From Nitrobacteraceae bacterium AZCC 1564 (GTDB taxonomy: Bacteria; Pseudomonadota; Alphaproteobacteria; Rhizobiales; Xanthobacteraceae): 64,000 nucleotides of DNA. The notes under the pieces are model-generated. The model worked only from the letters and a program-made list of their open reading frames with translations. It did no database searches and was not told where the DNA came from. Shown piece by piece: positions 49,147 to 60,222 of the stretch. The stretch spans positions 3,177,001-3,241,000 of the forward strand of contig JBAGRR010000001.1 in the NCBI GenBank assembly GCA_036924835.1, in the 5' to 3' direction. Both the position numbers and the translations under genes were made by a program. Position 1 is the first letter of the stretch, and each line of letters starts with the position of its first letter.

Positions 49147-50030
49147 GCCGATCCTCGCACAACATGCAGATGGTCCGGGCCTGCCTTGGGGTCGACCAGC
49201 GTGAAGCGGCGACCATGTTGCAGGGACGGAATATTCTTACGAACGGCCGAGACCCGCGCCGGGTCGATCTTTGCCAGTATCACGCCTGATTCTGTGCCGG
49301 CTTCGGCAAGGATTTCGCCCCAGGGATCGATGATCAGCGAGTGGCCGTAAGTTTCTCGACCGCTCTCATGCTTTCCGGCTTGCGCGGCGGCGAAGACGAA
49401 GCAACCGTTTTCGATGGCACGGGCGCGCAGCAGCGTATGCCAGTGCGCCTGTCCGGTGCGAACCGTGAACGCCGACGGCACTGAAATGAAAGCCGCGCCG
49501 GCTTCAGCGAGAGCGCGGTAAAGTGCCGGAAAACGCACGTCATAGCAGATCGTCAGACCAAGGCGGCCCCATGGGAGATCTGTGATCACCGCGGTTTCGC
49601 CGGGTTGGTAATTCGCGGACTCGCGATAGCTTTCGCCCCCCTCAAGTTCGATGTCGAACATATGGATCTTGTCGTAGCAGGCGAGAATGTCGCCGGTCGG
49701 TGCGATCAGGAACGATCGGTTGACGGCGCGCTCCGGTGTCGCTCTAAGCGCCAGAGATCCAATGTGAAGGTAGATCTTTAGTTCGCTTGCGAGCTCGCGA
49801 TAAGTCTTGAGCGAGCGATCGTCCTCCTCGCTTGCGAGAACTTCAAACAAACCCTTGCGGTTGACCTGAATGATGTTGCTCACTTCAGGCGTCTGCACGT
49901 AATCGGCGCCCCTGTCCTTCGCCTCTCGGATCAATTTGACCCCTTCGGCAAGGCTGGTCTCTGGCAGCATCGCGGTGCGCATTTGCACCATGGCTGCAAT
50001 AAACGGAGCGCCAGTTTCGATCGTGCTCAT
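49143..50030 (-). CDS. Carbon-nitrogen hydrolase (Nit1-like, deaminated glutathione amidase type)
   Basis: A protein of about 295 residues with the Glu-Lys-Cys catalytic triad: Glu in VQTPEVSN (near 49), Lys in CYDKIHMFDIE (near 120) and Cys in LTICYDVRFPALYRALAEAG (near 160). The group includes deaminated glutathione amidases, which fits the glutaredoxin gene upstream. ATG 50030 shares a base with the grxC stop (TGATG); GTG 50033 is an alternative. Confidence 0.85.
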   Translation of the reverse strand: MSTIETGAPFIAAMVQMRTAMLPETSLAEGVKLIREAKDRGADYVQTPEVSNIIQVNRKGLFEVLASEEDDRSLKTYRELASELKIYLHIGSLALRATPERAVNRSFLIAPTGDILACYDKIHMFDIELEGGESYRESANYQPGETAVITDLPWGRLGLTICYDVRFPALYRALAEAGAAFISVPSAFTVRTGQAHWHTLLRARAIENGCFVFAAAQAGKHESGRETYGHSLIIDPWGEILAEAGTESGVILAKIDPARVSAVRKNIPSLQHGRRFTLVDPKAGPDHLHVVRGSA

Positions 50031-50302
50031 CACGAAACTTCCTGACTTTCAAGCAGGCCGTCGAGCTTGCCTTCGCGATCGAGTGCGTAAAGATCGTCAC
50101 ACCCGCCGATATGGGTTTTGTCGATAAAAATTTGCGGGAAAGTCGCGCCGCCCTTGGCGCGTTCGACCATCTCCGCGCGCCATGACGGATTAACCGACAC
50201 GTCAAACTCTGTGTAAGTCGCCTTCTTCCGGGTCAGAAGTGACTTCGCAGCACTGCAATAACCGCAGCCGGGGCGGGTATAGATTTCGATCTCAGCAGGC
50301 AT
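50030..50302 (-). CDS. grxC: Glutaredoxin 3
   Basis: A 90-residue dithiol glutaredoxin with the active site CGYC at residues 13-16 (RPGCGYCSAAKSLL), the cis-Pro region GATFPQIFIDKTHIGG and GGCDDLYALDREGKLD. It reduces disulfides with glutathione. It lies between comF and the nitrilase gene in one operon. Confidence 0.93.
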   Translation of the reverse strand: MPAEIEIYTRPGCGYCSAAKSLLTRKKATYTEFDVSVNPSWRAEMVERAKGGATFPQIFIDKTHIGGCDDLYALDREGKLDGLLESQEVS

Positions 50303-50334
50303 GTTGTGTCTCGACAGGGGTGAAAGAACGCAAA

Positions 50335-51126
50335 TTATATGGGGGGCTTGAACGTGTCCACAACCCGCGCGAACACCAGCACGTCCACCTGAGCAGCCCT
50401 GGCCCGCAGCAACGCGCGGGCGCAGGCATCGAGCGTTGCGCCCGACGTCAACACATCGTCAACCAGAACAATCCGCCTGCCTTGCACGGAAGATTTTTTC
50501 TCCAAAGGCACCTTGAACGCGCCCTGCACGTTGAGCGCACGTTCGGATTTAGACAATCCGATTTGCTGCAACGTCGGCCGCATCCGATGTAAGGCGTTGC
50601 GAATGACCGGCAGGCGGGTCTCCCGGCTGATGATCTTGGCTAAAGCGCCCGACTGGTTGTAGCGGCGGCTCCAGCTCCGCCGCCAGTGCAAGGGCACCGG
50701 AATGAGCGCATCCGCCTCGCGTAGAAGTTCATGGCCGGCGCGGGCCATCCAGCGCCCCATCGTGGGAGCAAGGTCCGTGCGATCCTGATACTTCAGTGCG
50801 TGGACCAGGGTGCGTGCGACGTCGTCATAGCGCACGGCGGCGCGGGCGCGTTGGTAAGCTGGTGGCTTCGCGATGGCTTCCATGGAAAGGAAGCCCGGGC
50901 CGGGATCGTAGACAAACGGAATACCAAGTCGAGCGCAGAATGGTGGTGCGATAAACGACAGCTTTGCCCAACAGGCGGCGCACACACCTTCTCCAGCGAC
51001 AGGCTCGTGGCAGGACACGCACAGGGTCGGCAAGGCGATGTCCAGAGCCGCACGCGGAATGGCCATGCACGCGTCACGACAGCTCTTAAATACGCGAAAC
51101 AACCCGTCTTGCACCCGGGCGCTCAT
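50335..51126 (-). CDS. comF: ComF family phosphoribosyltransferase-like protein
   Basis: A 263-residue protein. The N-terminal zinc ribbon CVSCHEPVAGEGVCAACW is near residues 36-53; the phosphoribosyltransferase loop RIVLVDDVLTSGATLDACAR is near residue 215. In competent bacteria ComF helps DNA uptake, but in alphaproteobacteria its role is unclear. ATG 51126 (MSARVQDGLF) is used because the longer frame starts with TTG inside a repeat. Confidence 0.88.
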   Translation of the reverse strand: MSARVQDGLFRVFKSCRDACMAIPRAALDIALPTLCVSCHEPVAGEGVCAACWAKLSFIAPPFCARLGIPFVYDPGPGFLSMEAIAKPPAYQRARAAVRYDDVARTLVHALKYQDRTDLAPTMGRWMARAGHELLREADALIPVPLHWRRSWSRRYNQSGALAKIISRETRLPVIRNALHRMRPTLQQIGLSKSERALNVQGAFKVPLEKKSSVQGRRIVLVDDVLTSGATLDACARALLRARAAQVDVLVFARVVDTFKPPI

Positions 51127-51146
51127 CGGACGTGATGCTGTCTGTT

Positions 51147-51260
51147 CTAGTGTGGCGTCTCGCAATTGCCGACCTCACTTGCGGCTAATGTCCTGAATCC
51201 GAAGTTCGCGTCATAATGCAGCGCATCCCGTAGCGAACTTCGGATTCGAAAGGACGCTAG
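51147..51260. repeat. Truncated CTAG repeat, unit 14
   Basis: A half hairpin (51147-51184, arm GTCTCGCAATTGCCGA as in class A) runs directly into a complete class B hairpin (51185-51260, arms CCGAAGTTCGC). The join falls at CTAA, a changed CTAG, which suggests deletion between the CTAG in the loop of one hairpin and the foot of the next. Confidence 0.8.
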
Positions 51261-51365
51261 CTCGGACATATCTCCCCCGCAAATGGAGGCTAGACCGGAG
51301 GTGTGGCCGGCTCAAGTGGGCTTTCGGTGATTGTCAGATGACTGTTCAAGACGTACCAACGGCCT

Positions 51366-52214
51366 ATGACGATGAATGAGAACCTTCCGCGCCTTTTTGA
51401 TCGCGCATTGCTGGGCGCGCGCCTGCGTCGCGCGACGCGGCTTGGGCCTGCGACGTTTTTGCTGGATCGCGTGGTTGAGGATATGGCGGAGCGGCTGCAT
51501 GCCGTGCTGCGCGAGTTCACCAACGGCATCGATCTCGGCACGCCGGGGGATCAGGCGCGCGGCGCGATCGATGCGAGTGTTGGACAACTCGTGGCGGTCG
51601 CGTTGCCGACATCCGACAGCGAGCCGTTGCCGCTCGCACCCCAGTCCATCGATCTGGCGGTTTCTGCGCTGGCTCTGCAGTTCGTGAATGATCTGCCGGG
51701 TGTGCTTGCGCAGGTGCGCCGTGCTCTCAAGCCGGATGGACTGCTGCTCGCCGCTCTGATCGGTGGAGATACGCTGACGGAGCTGCGGCAATCCTTCGCC
51801 GCAGCCGAAGCCGAAGTTGAAGGTGGGGTATCTCCACGCGTGGCGCCATTTGCGGATCTGCGCGACATCGGTGGGTTGCTGCAGCGTGCGGGCTTTGCGT
51901 TGCCGGTCACGGACGTGGATCGCATCGTGGTGCGGTATGACAATGCGTTCGCACTCATGCATGACCTGCGGCGCATGGGCGCGACCAATATTCTGACCGA
52001 GCGTCGCCGGACGCTGTCCCGCCGGGCGACATTGCTGAGGATGGCGCATGTGTACGCGGAGCGCTTCGCCGATCCCGACGGACGCATCCGCGCCACGTTC
52101 GATATCATCTGGCTCTCTGGATGGGCGCCGCATGAAAGCCAGCAAAAACCGTTGAAGCCGGGATCAGCAAAGATAAGCCTGGAGGCCGCGGTGAAAGGTA
52201 AATCGAAGCCGTGA
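51366..52214 (+). CDS. SAM-dependent methyltransferase, BioC / NDUFAF5-like
   Basis: A 282-residue class I methyltransferase-fold protein. The N-terminus MNENLPRLFDRALLGARLRR, the DLAVSALALQFVNDLPGVL stretch (near residue 98) and RRALKPDGLLLAALIGGDTL (near 118) match the alphaproteobacterial homologues of NDUFAF5. Motif I glycines are poorly conserved. Divergent from comF. Substrate not known. Confidence 0.82.
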   Translation: MTMNENLPRLFDRALLGARLRRATRLGPATFLLDRVVEDMAERLHAVLREFTNGIDLGTPGDQARGAIDASVGQLVAVALPTSDSEPLPLAPQSIDLAVSALALQFVNDLPGVLAQVRRALKPDGLLLAALIGGDTLTELRQSFAAAEAEVEGGVSPRVAPFADLRDIGGLLQRAGFALPVTDVDRIVVRYDNAFALMHDLRRMGATNILTERRRTLSRRATLLRMAHVYAERFADPDGRIRATFDIIWLSGWAPHESQQKPLKPGSAKISLEAAVKGKSKP

Positions 52215-52253
52215 AGTGTTGCGCGCGGCGCGCCGGTACGCGCTTCTAGCGCA

Positions 52254-52658
52254 TTACAAAAGCAAATCGGTCAGATGCGGAATGAGGGGAATGTCGGCAG
52301 GCGGCATCGGGTAGTCGCGCAACTTGTTGGCGCGAACCCATGCGAGGTTCTGGCCCTCGCGCGCGGTAACGACGCCTTCCCACTTCCGGCAGATGTAGAG
52401 CGGCATCAGCAGGTGAAAGCTATCATAGGCGTGGCTCGCGAACGTCAGCGGTGCGAGACACGGCTCCTGCACCGTAATGCCGAGTTCTTCGGCGAGTTCG
52501 CGGATCAATGCCGGTTCAGGCCGTTCGCCGGGCTCAAGCTTCCCGCCGGGAAACTCCCAGAGCCCCGCCATTGCCTTTCCTTCGGGGCGCTGCGCGATGA
52601 GGACGCGGTTATCCGCGTCGATCAGCGCGCAGGCGACAACGAGGGTGAGTTTGATCAC
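52254..52658 (-). CDS. mutT: 8-oxo-dGTP diphosphatase (MutT)
   Basis: A 134-residue Nudix hydrolase that removes oxidised dGTP. The Nudix box [24 protein letters not shown] spans about residues 38-61 (shown here in full pattern GX5EX7REUXEEXGU; Gly, Glu, Arg-Glu, Glu-Glu all present). The start is GTG 52658, which overlaps the argJ stop as GTGA; this overlap decides the start over the longer open frame. Confidence 0.9.
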   Translation of the reverse strand: MIKLTLVVACALIDADNRVLIAQRPEGKAMAGLWEFPGGKLEPGERPEPALIRELAEELGITVQEPCLAPLTFASHAYDSFHLLMPLYICRKWEGVVTAREGQNLAWVRANKLRDYPMPPADIPLIPHLTDLLL

Positions 52659-53896
52659 GACCGGTAATCGCCGTTGATCGCGACATATTCCTTGGTGAGG
52701 TCGCATGTCAGCACGCGGTCGGTTCCCTTGCCGAGGCCGAGGCTGACCTTGATCTGGATTTTCTGCTGCTTCATCAGCGCAGAAACTTCCGCCTCGTTGT
52801 AAGACGGATCACGCGCGCCCCTGGTTGCGACGCGAATGCCGTTGAACGAGATCGACAGCTTATCGCGGTCGGCAGGCTCTCCGGCTTTGCCGACGGCCAT
52901 GACGACGCGGCCCCAGTTGGCGTCCTCGCCAGCGACGGCGGTCTTGACCAGCGGCGAGTTGGCGATCGACATTGCGATCTTGCGCGCGGATTTCTTCGAC
53001 GTTGCGCCATCGACAATGATCTCGATCAGCTTGCGGGCGCCTTCGCCGTCGCGTGCCACCTGTTCAGCGAGGTCCGCCAGCACGCCATGAAACGCTTTCG
53101 TGAAGGCTTTCAGCTTGGGGTCGGCGGCGCGGGTGATTTTCGGCGCGCCCTTGGCTGCGGCCGCACCGGTCGCGAACGCGAGCAGGGTGTCGGATGTTGA
53201 CGTGTCGCCGTCGATCGTCACCGCGTTGAACGTGTCTTCGACGCCGGTCTTGAGCAGCGATTGCAGCACCGCCGCGGAGATCGGTGCGTCGGTGAAGATG
53301 AACGACAGCATGGTCGCCATGTCGGGTGCGATCATGCCGGCACCTTTGGCCATGCCGTTGATGTGCACTTTCGCGTTGCCGATCTTAACGGTAGCAGTTG
53401 CGACCTTCGCGAACGTGTCGGTGGTCATGATGGCGCGAGCGGCATCGTGCCAGCCATCCTCTGCAGCGCTCTCCACGAGGTCATCTAGCACACCGTCGAA
53501 TTTCGTTGCGTCAAGCGGCTCGCCGATAACGCCCGTGGAGGCCAAAAAGATCTTGGCCGGCGTCGTCTCCGCCGCTTTCGCGGCGATCGATGCAGTCAGG
53601 GCCGTGGACTGCTTGCCGTTTTTGCCGGTGAAGGCGTTCGCATTGCCGGAATTGACCACCAGGGCGCGGGCCTCGCCGCCTTTCAGTTTTGAGCGGCACC
53701 AGTCCACTGCGGCGCTCGGGCACTTGGACTTCGTGAAAACACCCGCGACAGCGGTGCCTTTGTCAAACAATGCCAACAGGACGTCGGTACGGTCTTTGTA
53801 ACGAATGCCGGCAGCAGCGGTCGCAAGGCGCACACCGGCGATCCGCGGCATGTCAGGGACGTGAGTGGGGGCGAGAGGCGAGACCGTTGTCGACAT
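52655..53896 (-). CDS. argJ: Bifunctional glutamate N-acetyltransferase / N-acetylglutamate synthase
   Basis: A 413-residue arginine-synthesis enzyme that recycles acetyl groups from N-acetylornithine to glutamate. It self-cleaves before the Thr of PDMATMLSF (near residue 195) to give two chains; [16 protein letters not shown] is the expected site. [14 protein letters not shown] and [13 protein letters not shown] are conserved N-terminal blocks. ATG 53896 ([10 protein letters not shown]) follows GGAAG. It is upstream of and overlaps mutT. Confidence 0.94.
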   Translation of the reverse strand: MSTTVSPLAPTHVPDMPRIAGVRLATAAAGIRYKDRTDVLLALFDKGTAVAGVFTKSKCPSAAVDWCRSKLKGGEARALVVNSGNANAFTGKNGKQSTALTASIAAKAAETTPAKIFLASTGVIGEPLDATKFDGVLDDLVESAAEDGWHDAARAIMTTDTFAKVATATVKIGNAKVHINGMAKGAGMIAPDMATMLSFIFTDAPISAAVLQSLLKTGVEDTFNAVTIDGDTSTSDTLLAFATGAAAAKGAPKITRAADPKLKAFTKAFHGVLADLAEQVARDGEGARKLIEIIVDGATSKKSARKIAMSIANSPLVKTAVAGEDANWGRVVMAVGKAGEPADRDKLSISFNGIRVATRGARDPSYNEAEVSALMKQQKIQIKVSLGLGKGTDRVLTCDLTKEYVAINGDYRS

Positions 53897-53957
53897 TGAA
53901 ATCTTCCGGATTGAGAATGGGCGCATCAAACTCATCGGGCGGGTGAATCGCAAGAGG

Positions 53958-54124
53958 CTAGTACCGCCGATTTGAAGTCCCTGCATCACTCTCGGCAATT
54001 GCGCGACAGGGACTTCAAATCGAAAGCGGTACTAGAATCATAGTTTTGCTAGTACCCTTTGCTTTCCGAAGTTCGTTAAGGCGGATGTGGCGATGTATCA
54101 CGAACTTCGGAAAGCGGGTACTAG
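53958..54124 (-). repeat. CTAG double-hairpin repeat unit 15a (class D)
   Basis: Hairpins 53958-54035 and 54049-54124, spacer AATCATAGTTTTG. It matches the reverse complement of 25314-25480 with about 6 differences in 167 positions, so this class spread recently. Its last CTAG is shared with the next element. Confidence 0.92.
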
Positions 54125-54448
54125 TGTCCCGGTTCTGACATTCGTATGAGTTCGCAGTTAGCTCGTTTACGAATGTCAGAACCGGGACATTAGTGGTCCA
54201 ATTCTAACATTCGCATCCCGGTTTCAGCAGACACTGCCTGCGAATGTTAGAATTAAAGGACCACTAGCAAATATAAGTTTCTAGTGGAGTTTTGGATTTG
54301 ACATTCGCTGGACGCACTCGCGGCTGGGTGGGGAGCGAATGTCACATCCACTCCACTAGCAACTCTATGAAGCTAGTGCGATTTTGGATCTGACGTTCGT
54401 ATGATGGACACGCGGTCACGGATACGAACGTCAGATCCACCGCACTAG
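54121..54448 (+). repeat. Nested CTAG repeats: class F unit inside a class G unit
   Basis: The outer class G unit is split: hairpin 1 at 54121-54193 (arms GGTTCTGACATTCGTA) and hairpin 2 at 54373-54448 (arms GGATCTGACGTTCGTA) after spacer CAACTCTATGAAG. Between them sits a complete class F unit, 54190-54359 (hairpins 54190-54267 and 54281-54359, spacer CAAATATAAGTTT). The junctions read ATTAG on the left and CTAG on the right, consistent with duplication of a CTAG target. Confidence 0.87.
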
Positions 54449-54454
54449 AAATGA

Positions 54455-54480
54455 AAATGCCCGGCGTGAGCCGGGCATTC
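54455..54480 (-). terminator. Terminator of the parvulin gene
   Basis: AATGCCCGGC (54456-54465) pairs with GCCGGGCATT (54470-54479) around a 4-base loop; read on the minus strand it ends in a T-rich run. Confidence 0.85.
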
Positions 54481-54518
54481 TGTGTCTCGGAATGTCACAG
54501 ATGACGAACCCGTGACGT

Positions 54519-55436
54519 TTATTTTTTCTTCATAGCGCCGCCTGGGGCTGCTTTCGTGTCCGGAGCCGGAGGGGCCGCTGCGGGCTCATCCTTCTTGTCG
54601 AGGCGCTCGATCTTGGCGGCTTCGCGCAGCTTGGTGACGTAGTCGGACTGCGCCTTACGAACAACGAAAGTCTCGATCTGTGGCTTCACCTGGTCGAATG
54701 GCGGCGGTTTGCGGTCGCGCTTTTCCTCAACCTTGATGACGTGCCAGCCGAACTGGGACTTCACGGGATCGGAAATCTTGCCGGGCTCGAGCGCAAAGGC
54801 TGCCGCGGAAAACTCGGGCACCATTTGTTCCTTGGTGAAGAAGCCGAGATCGCCGCCGTCGGCCGCGCCTGGATCCTTCGACTTCTTCTTGGCGAGTTCT
54901 GCGAAATCAGCGCCCTTCTTGAGTTCCTCGACGATCGCCTTCGCCTCTTCCTCGGTCGGAACGAGGATGTGCCGTGCATGGACTTCCTGCTCACCCGACA
55001 CCTGCTTGGTGGCCTCCTCGTAGACCTTCTTCATGGCGTCTTCGGTGACGGCGGCCTTGCCTTCGGTGTTGAGGATGCCGTCCATCAAGAGCCGGTCACG
55101 GGCAAAAGCGAGCTTCTTCTTGAAGTCGGCGCTATCGCCGACCTTCTTGTCCTCGGCGGCCTTGGCGACGATCTTCATGTCGATCAGGAAGGAAATCAGG
55201 TTTTCGCGACGGGTGGCCGGGTCCATCTGCTGCAGGCTCGGTCCGAGCTCTTCCTCGGCAATCGCCAAGTCGCTCTGGTGGATTTCCGCGCCGTTAACCT
55301 TTGCGATCACGGGATCGGCATTTTGCGCGTGCAGCGGCTGGCCGGCCATCAAGAAAACCGCGAGACAAGTTGCCGCGGCGGTCGAGAGCAGGCCGGGCCG
55401 CGCACTCGGGGCCGTGCGGGTTTGAGAAACAGTCAT
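54519..55436 (-). CDS. Periplasmic peptidyl-prolyl isomerase, parvulin type
   Basis: A 305-residue protein with a signal peptide (about 1-37, ending near LHAQNA), a SurA-like N-terminal chaperone region, and one parvulin domain (about 148-245: ARHILVPTEEEAKAIVEELK, DGGDLGFFTKEQMVPEF, QFGWHVIKVEEKRD). The tail is Pro/Ala/Lys-rich. It assists folding of exported proteins, fitting its divergent neighbour secA. Confidence 0.88.
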   Translation of the reverse strand: MTVSQTRTAPSARPGLLSTAAATCLAVFLMAGQPLHAQNADPVIAKVNGAEIHQSDLAIAEEELGPSLQQMDPATRRENLISFLIDMKIVAKAAEDKKVGDSADFKKKLAFARDRLLMDGILNTEGKAAVTEDAMKKVYEEATKQVSGEQEVHARHILVPTEEEAKAIVEELKKGADFAELAKKKSKDPGAADGGDLGFFTKEQMVPEFSAAAFALEPGKISDPVKSQFGWHVIKVEEKRDRKPPPFDQVKPQIETFVVRKAQSDYVTKLREAAKIERLDKKDEPAAAPPAPDTKAAPGGAMKKK

Positions 55437-55554
55437 GGAAAATCCTTATGGGTCAAAGTCGGACGGTTCGGCACGGCGGACACTCGCCCAACCATTGCCG
55501 AGAAGCAACGCGAAAAAGCCGCCAAAATCATGAAATCCTTGACAGGTTCGCGCG

Positions 55555-55583
55555 TTGACAAGGCTTGGAGCCGCCCATATCTC
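55555..55583 (+). promoter_or_regulatory. Candidate sigma-70 promoter of secA
   Basis: TTGACA (55555-55560), 17-base spacer, TATCTC (55578-55583), about 185 bases before secA. The rest of the 330-bp divergent gap (55437-55768) shows no gene. Confidence 0.45.
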
Positions 55584-55768
55584 TCCGCACGGGCTCTTGA
55601 GGCTGCTGTGGGACGATGCCGCGGTTGACCACGTGAACCCCGGAATTCGTTTCCCGCACTTATCTGCAAGGGTTTGCCCCCGCAAGGAATTCTGGGAATA
55701 CGCCTCTCACGGGTAAGTGGTCGCGGTCTCCGTGGCTGCAACGCCAAACTGCTAGACAGGAATTTTCG

Positions 55769-58604
<2,836 letters not shown>

Positions 58605-58626
58605 GCCGCTAATCGGTTCGCTCAAA

Positions 58627-58792
58627 CTAGTGCCGCGGATTTGAAGTTCTTTCGAGTGAAGCAGCAAGCTCGATGAAGAACTTCAAATCCAAAAGCGGCA
58701 CTCAAATCATAAGTTGCTAGTGTCCCTTTGATTCCGAAGTTCGCATCCGAGCAAGCCGCAAGCCTGTGCGAACGTCCGAATCGGGACACCAG
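58627..58792 (-). repeat. CTAG double-hairpin repeat unit 16 (class E)
   Basis: Hairpins about 58627-58704 and 58717-58792, spacer AAATCATAAGTTG region. Arms GCGGATTTGAAGTTCTT and GATTCCGAAGTTCGCA. It lies just after secA. The duplicated secA tail at 62753 has no unit at the matching place. Confidence 0.87.
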
Positions 58793-58803
58793 AAGTTCGA
58801 AAG

Positions 58804-58834
58804 AAAAACGCCGGTCGAATGGCCGGCGTTTTTT
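58804..58834. terminator. Bidirectional terminator, left copy
   Basis: AAAAACGCCGG (58804-58814) pairs with CCGGCGTTTTT (58823-58833). It is the left copy of a duplicated terminator; the right copy is at 62810-62840. Confidence 0.88.
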
Positions 58835-58855
58835 GTTTGCGAAAGAAGAGCTGGA

Positions 58856-59030
58856 TCAGCGAACGGTCGACCAGCGGCTGTCGAACGAATTCGATGGCAC
58901 TGCAGGCTGAGCGCCGGCGATGGACTGTTGCGCGGGGGGTGCCGCGGCCGGGGCCGGTTCAGGGAACACACTCTGGGCTGGGCCTGGGCCTGCTGCGTCT
59001 TGTCCTGTGAGATCACGCGTGGCTTGGCGG
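58856..59030 (-). pseudogene. Remnant of the L,D-transpeptidase gene 3' end
   Basis: Read on the minus strand it gives PRVISQDKT, then Gln/Ala/Pro-rich bases, and ends RWSTVR-stop like the intact gene at 62865. One base is missing around 58971, which breaks the frame. Over about 115 bases next to the stop it differs from the intact copy at only about three positions. It is the left arm of the duplication that brackets the island. Confidence 0.85.
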
Positions 59031-59267
59031 GGTCATCGGGCAACGACACGTTTGGTATCCAAAATCACCCTTAGGTCAGGTCTCCTAACCTTTCATCCGC
59101 AAGGCCGGAAAACTCCCTAATAAGTGGTAGTTGCAAAGATGGGAGATAGACGCTTTCCTTAAGCATTTCGGGAAAAGGATTTTATCCTGCGATGGCTCGC
59201 AGTTGAAACAGTTGAATCAAGTCAGTGCCTCAAGGTGCAATCCAACTCCGAACAAGGAGTGACTTGA

Positions 59268-60187
59268 ATGACTGAAACGCTCGATCTGACACTTGGCTCA
59301 TTGGGACTTCATTGCCTGCGCAAAGTTTCGAGCGGTAAATGTATCATATTTGCGCATGGAATTCTCTCGGACGGGGAAAGCGCCTGGGGTAAACCTCCAT
59401 GGCCGCAGCTGCTCGTGGACGACGGCGATCTAAAGGAGCACGGAGTCTACGTCTTCTCCTATCGAACCAGTTTGAAGTCCGGGTCATTCAGCATCGGCGA
59501 TGCTACCCGCACGCTCAAGGCCCATTTCGATTTGGAAAACCTCTGGTCACAAGATCAGATCGTCTTCGTTGGTCACAGCATGGGTGGCATTATAATTCGT
59601 AAGTTTATCACGACGAATCAAACCAGGCTCGCTTTTGAGAAGATCGGCATCGGGTTGTTCTTGTCGCCTCTCCATCCTTAGGAGCAACCGCAGCCACTAC
59701 AATAACGGCTCTATCCTGGATTTTTGGTCACACCCAAGCGCTAGCGCTTCGATTTTCGCAGGCCAACACATGGTTGATGGATCTTGATGCAGAGTTCATG
59801 ACTTTAAAAGAATCCGGAAATCTAAATATATCTGGTAGGGAGCTGATTGAAGATAAGGCGTTACCGGTGGCGCGCTGGTTCGGACTACGCCGTCAACTCG
59901 TCGAACCATTCGCCGCGGCCAGATACTTTGGTGAGCCTCTGAAGATAGCCGAGTCAGACCACATTTCGATCGCGAAGCCCTGCAGTGCTGGCGCACTACA
60001 ATATCGGCTGCTGAAGCATTTCTTGATGGACTTTCCAGCTACATTAAATCGGTCTTCTTCATTCCCTTCGATGGCCCCAGATCCCGAAGGCAAGTTGCCT
60101 TCGTCGATGAATGTCACGAGTCAGCAAAGGGGACACCACAACACGAACGTTCAGAACGTAGGCCGCGGTAATATAGTGAAATTCTAG
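59268..60187 (+). pseudogene. Alpha/beta-hydrolase effector (lipase/esterase), frameshifted as given
   Basis: Two overlapping frames make one protein of about 306 residues. The first (59268-59681) has the oxyanion stretch CIIFAHGILSDGESAWG and the nucleophile elbow FVGHSMGGIIIRK (near residue 105). After GIGLF a base seems missing near 59658; the second frame resumes with ASPSLGATAA and holds the catalytic His in ESDHISIAKP. The fold is DUF676/PGAP1-like. The last 20 residues contain HHNTNVQNVGRGNIV, a motif shared with the next gene. AAGGAG precedes ATG 59268. AT-rich codons show transfer. Cytoplasmic; no signal peptide. Confidence 0.75.
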
Positions 60188-60222
60188 CCTTCGCATTCGC
60201 CACTGCACCAAATGTGATCGCC

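Noticed and set aside
53958-54448. CRISPR array
   Set aside because: The cluster has regular hairpins, but repeats differ in sequence, are palindromic pairs, share feet, and no cas gene is near.
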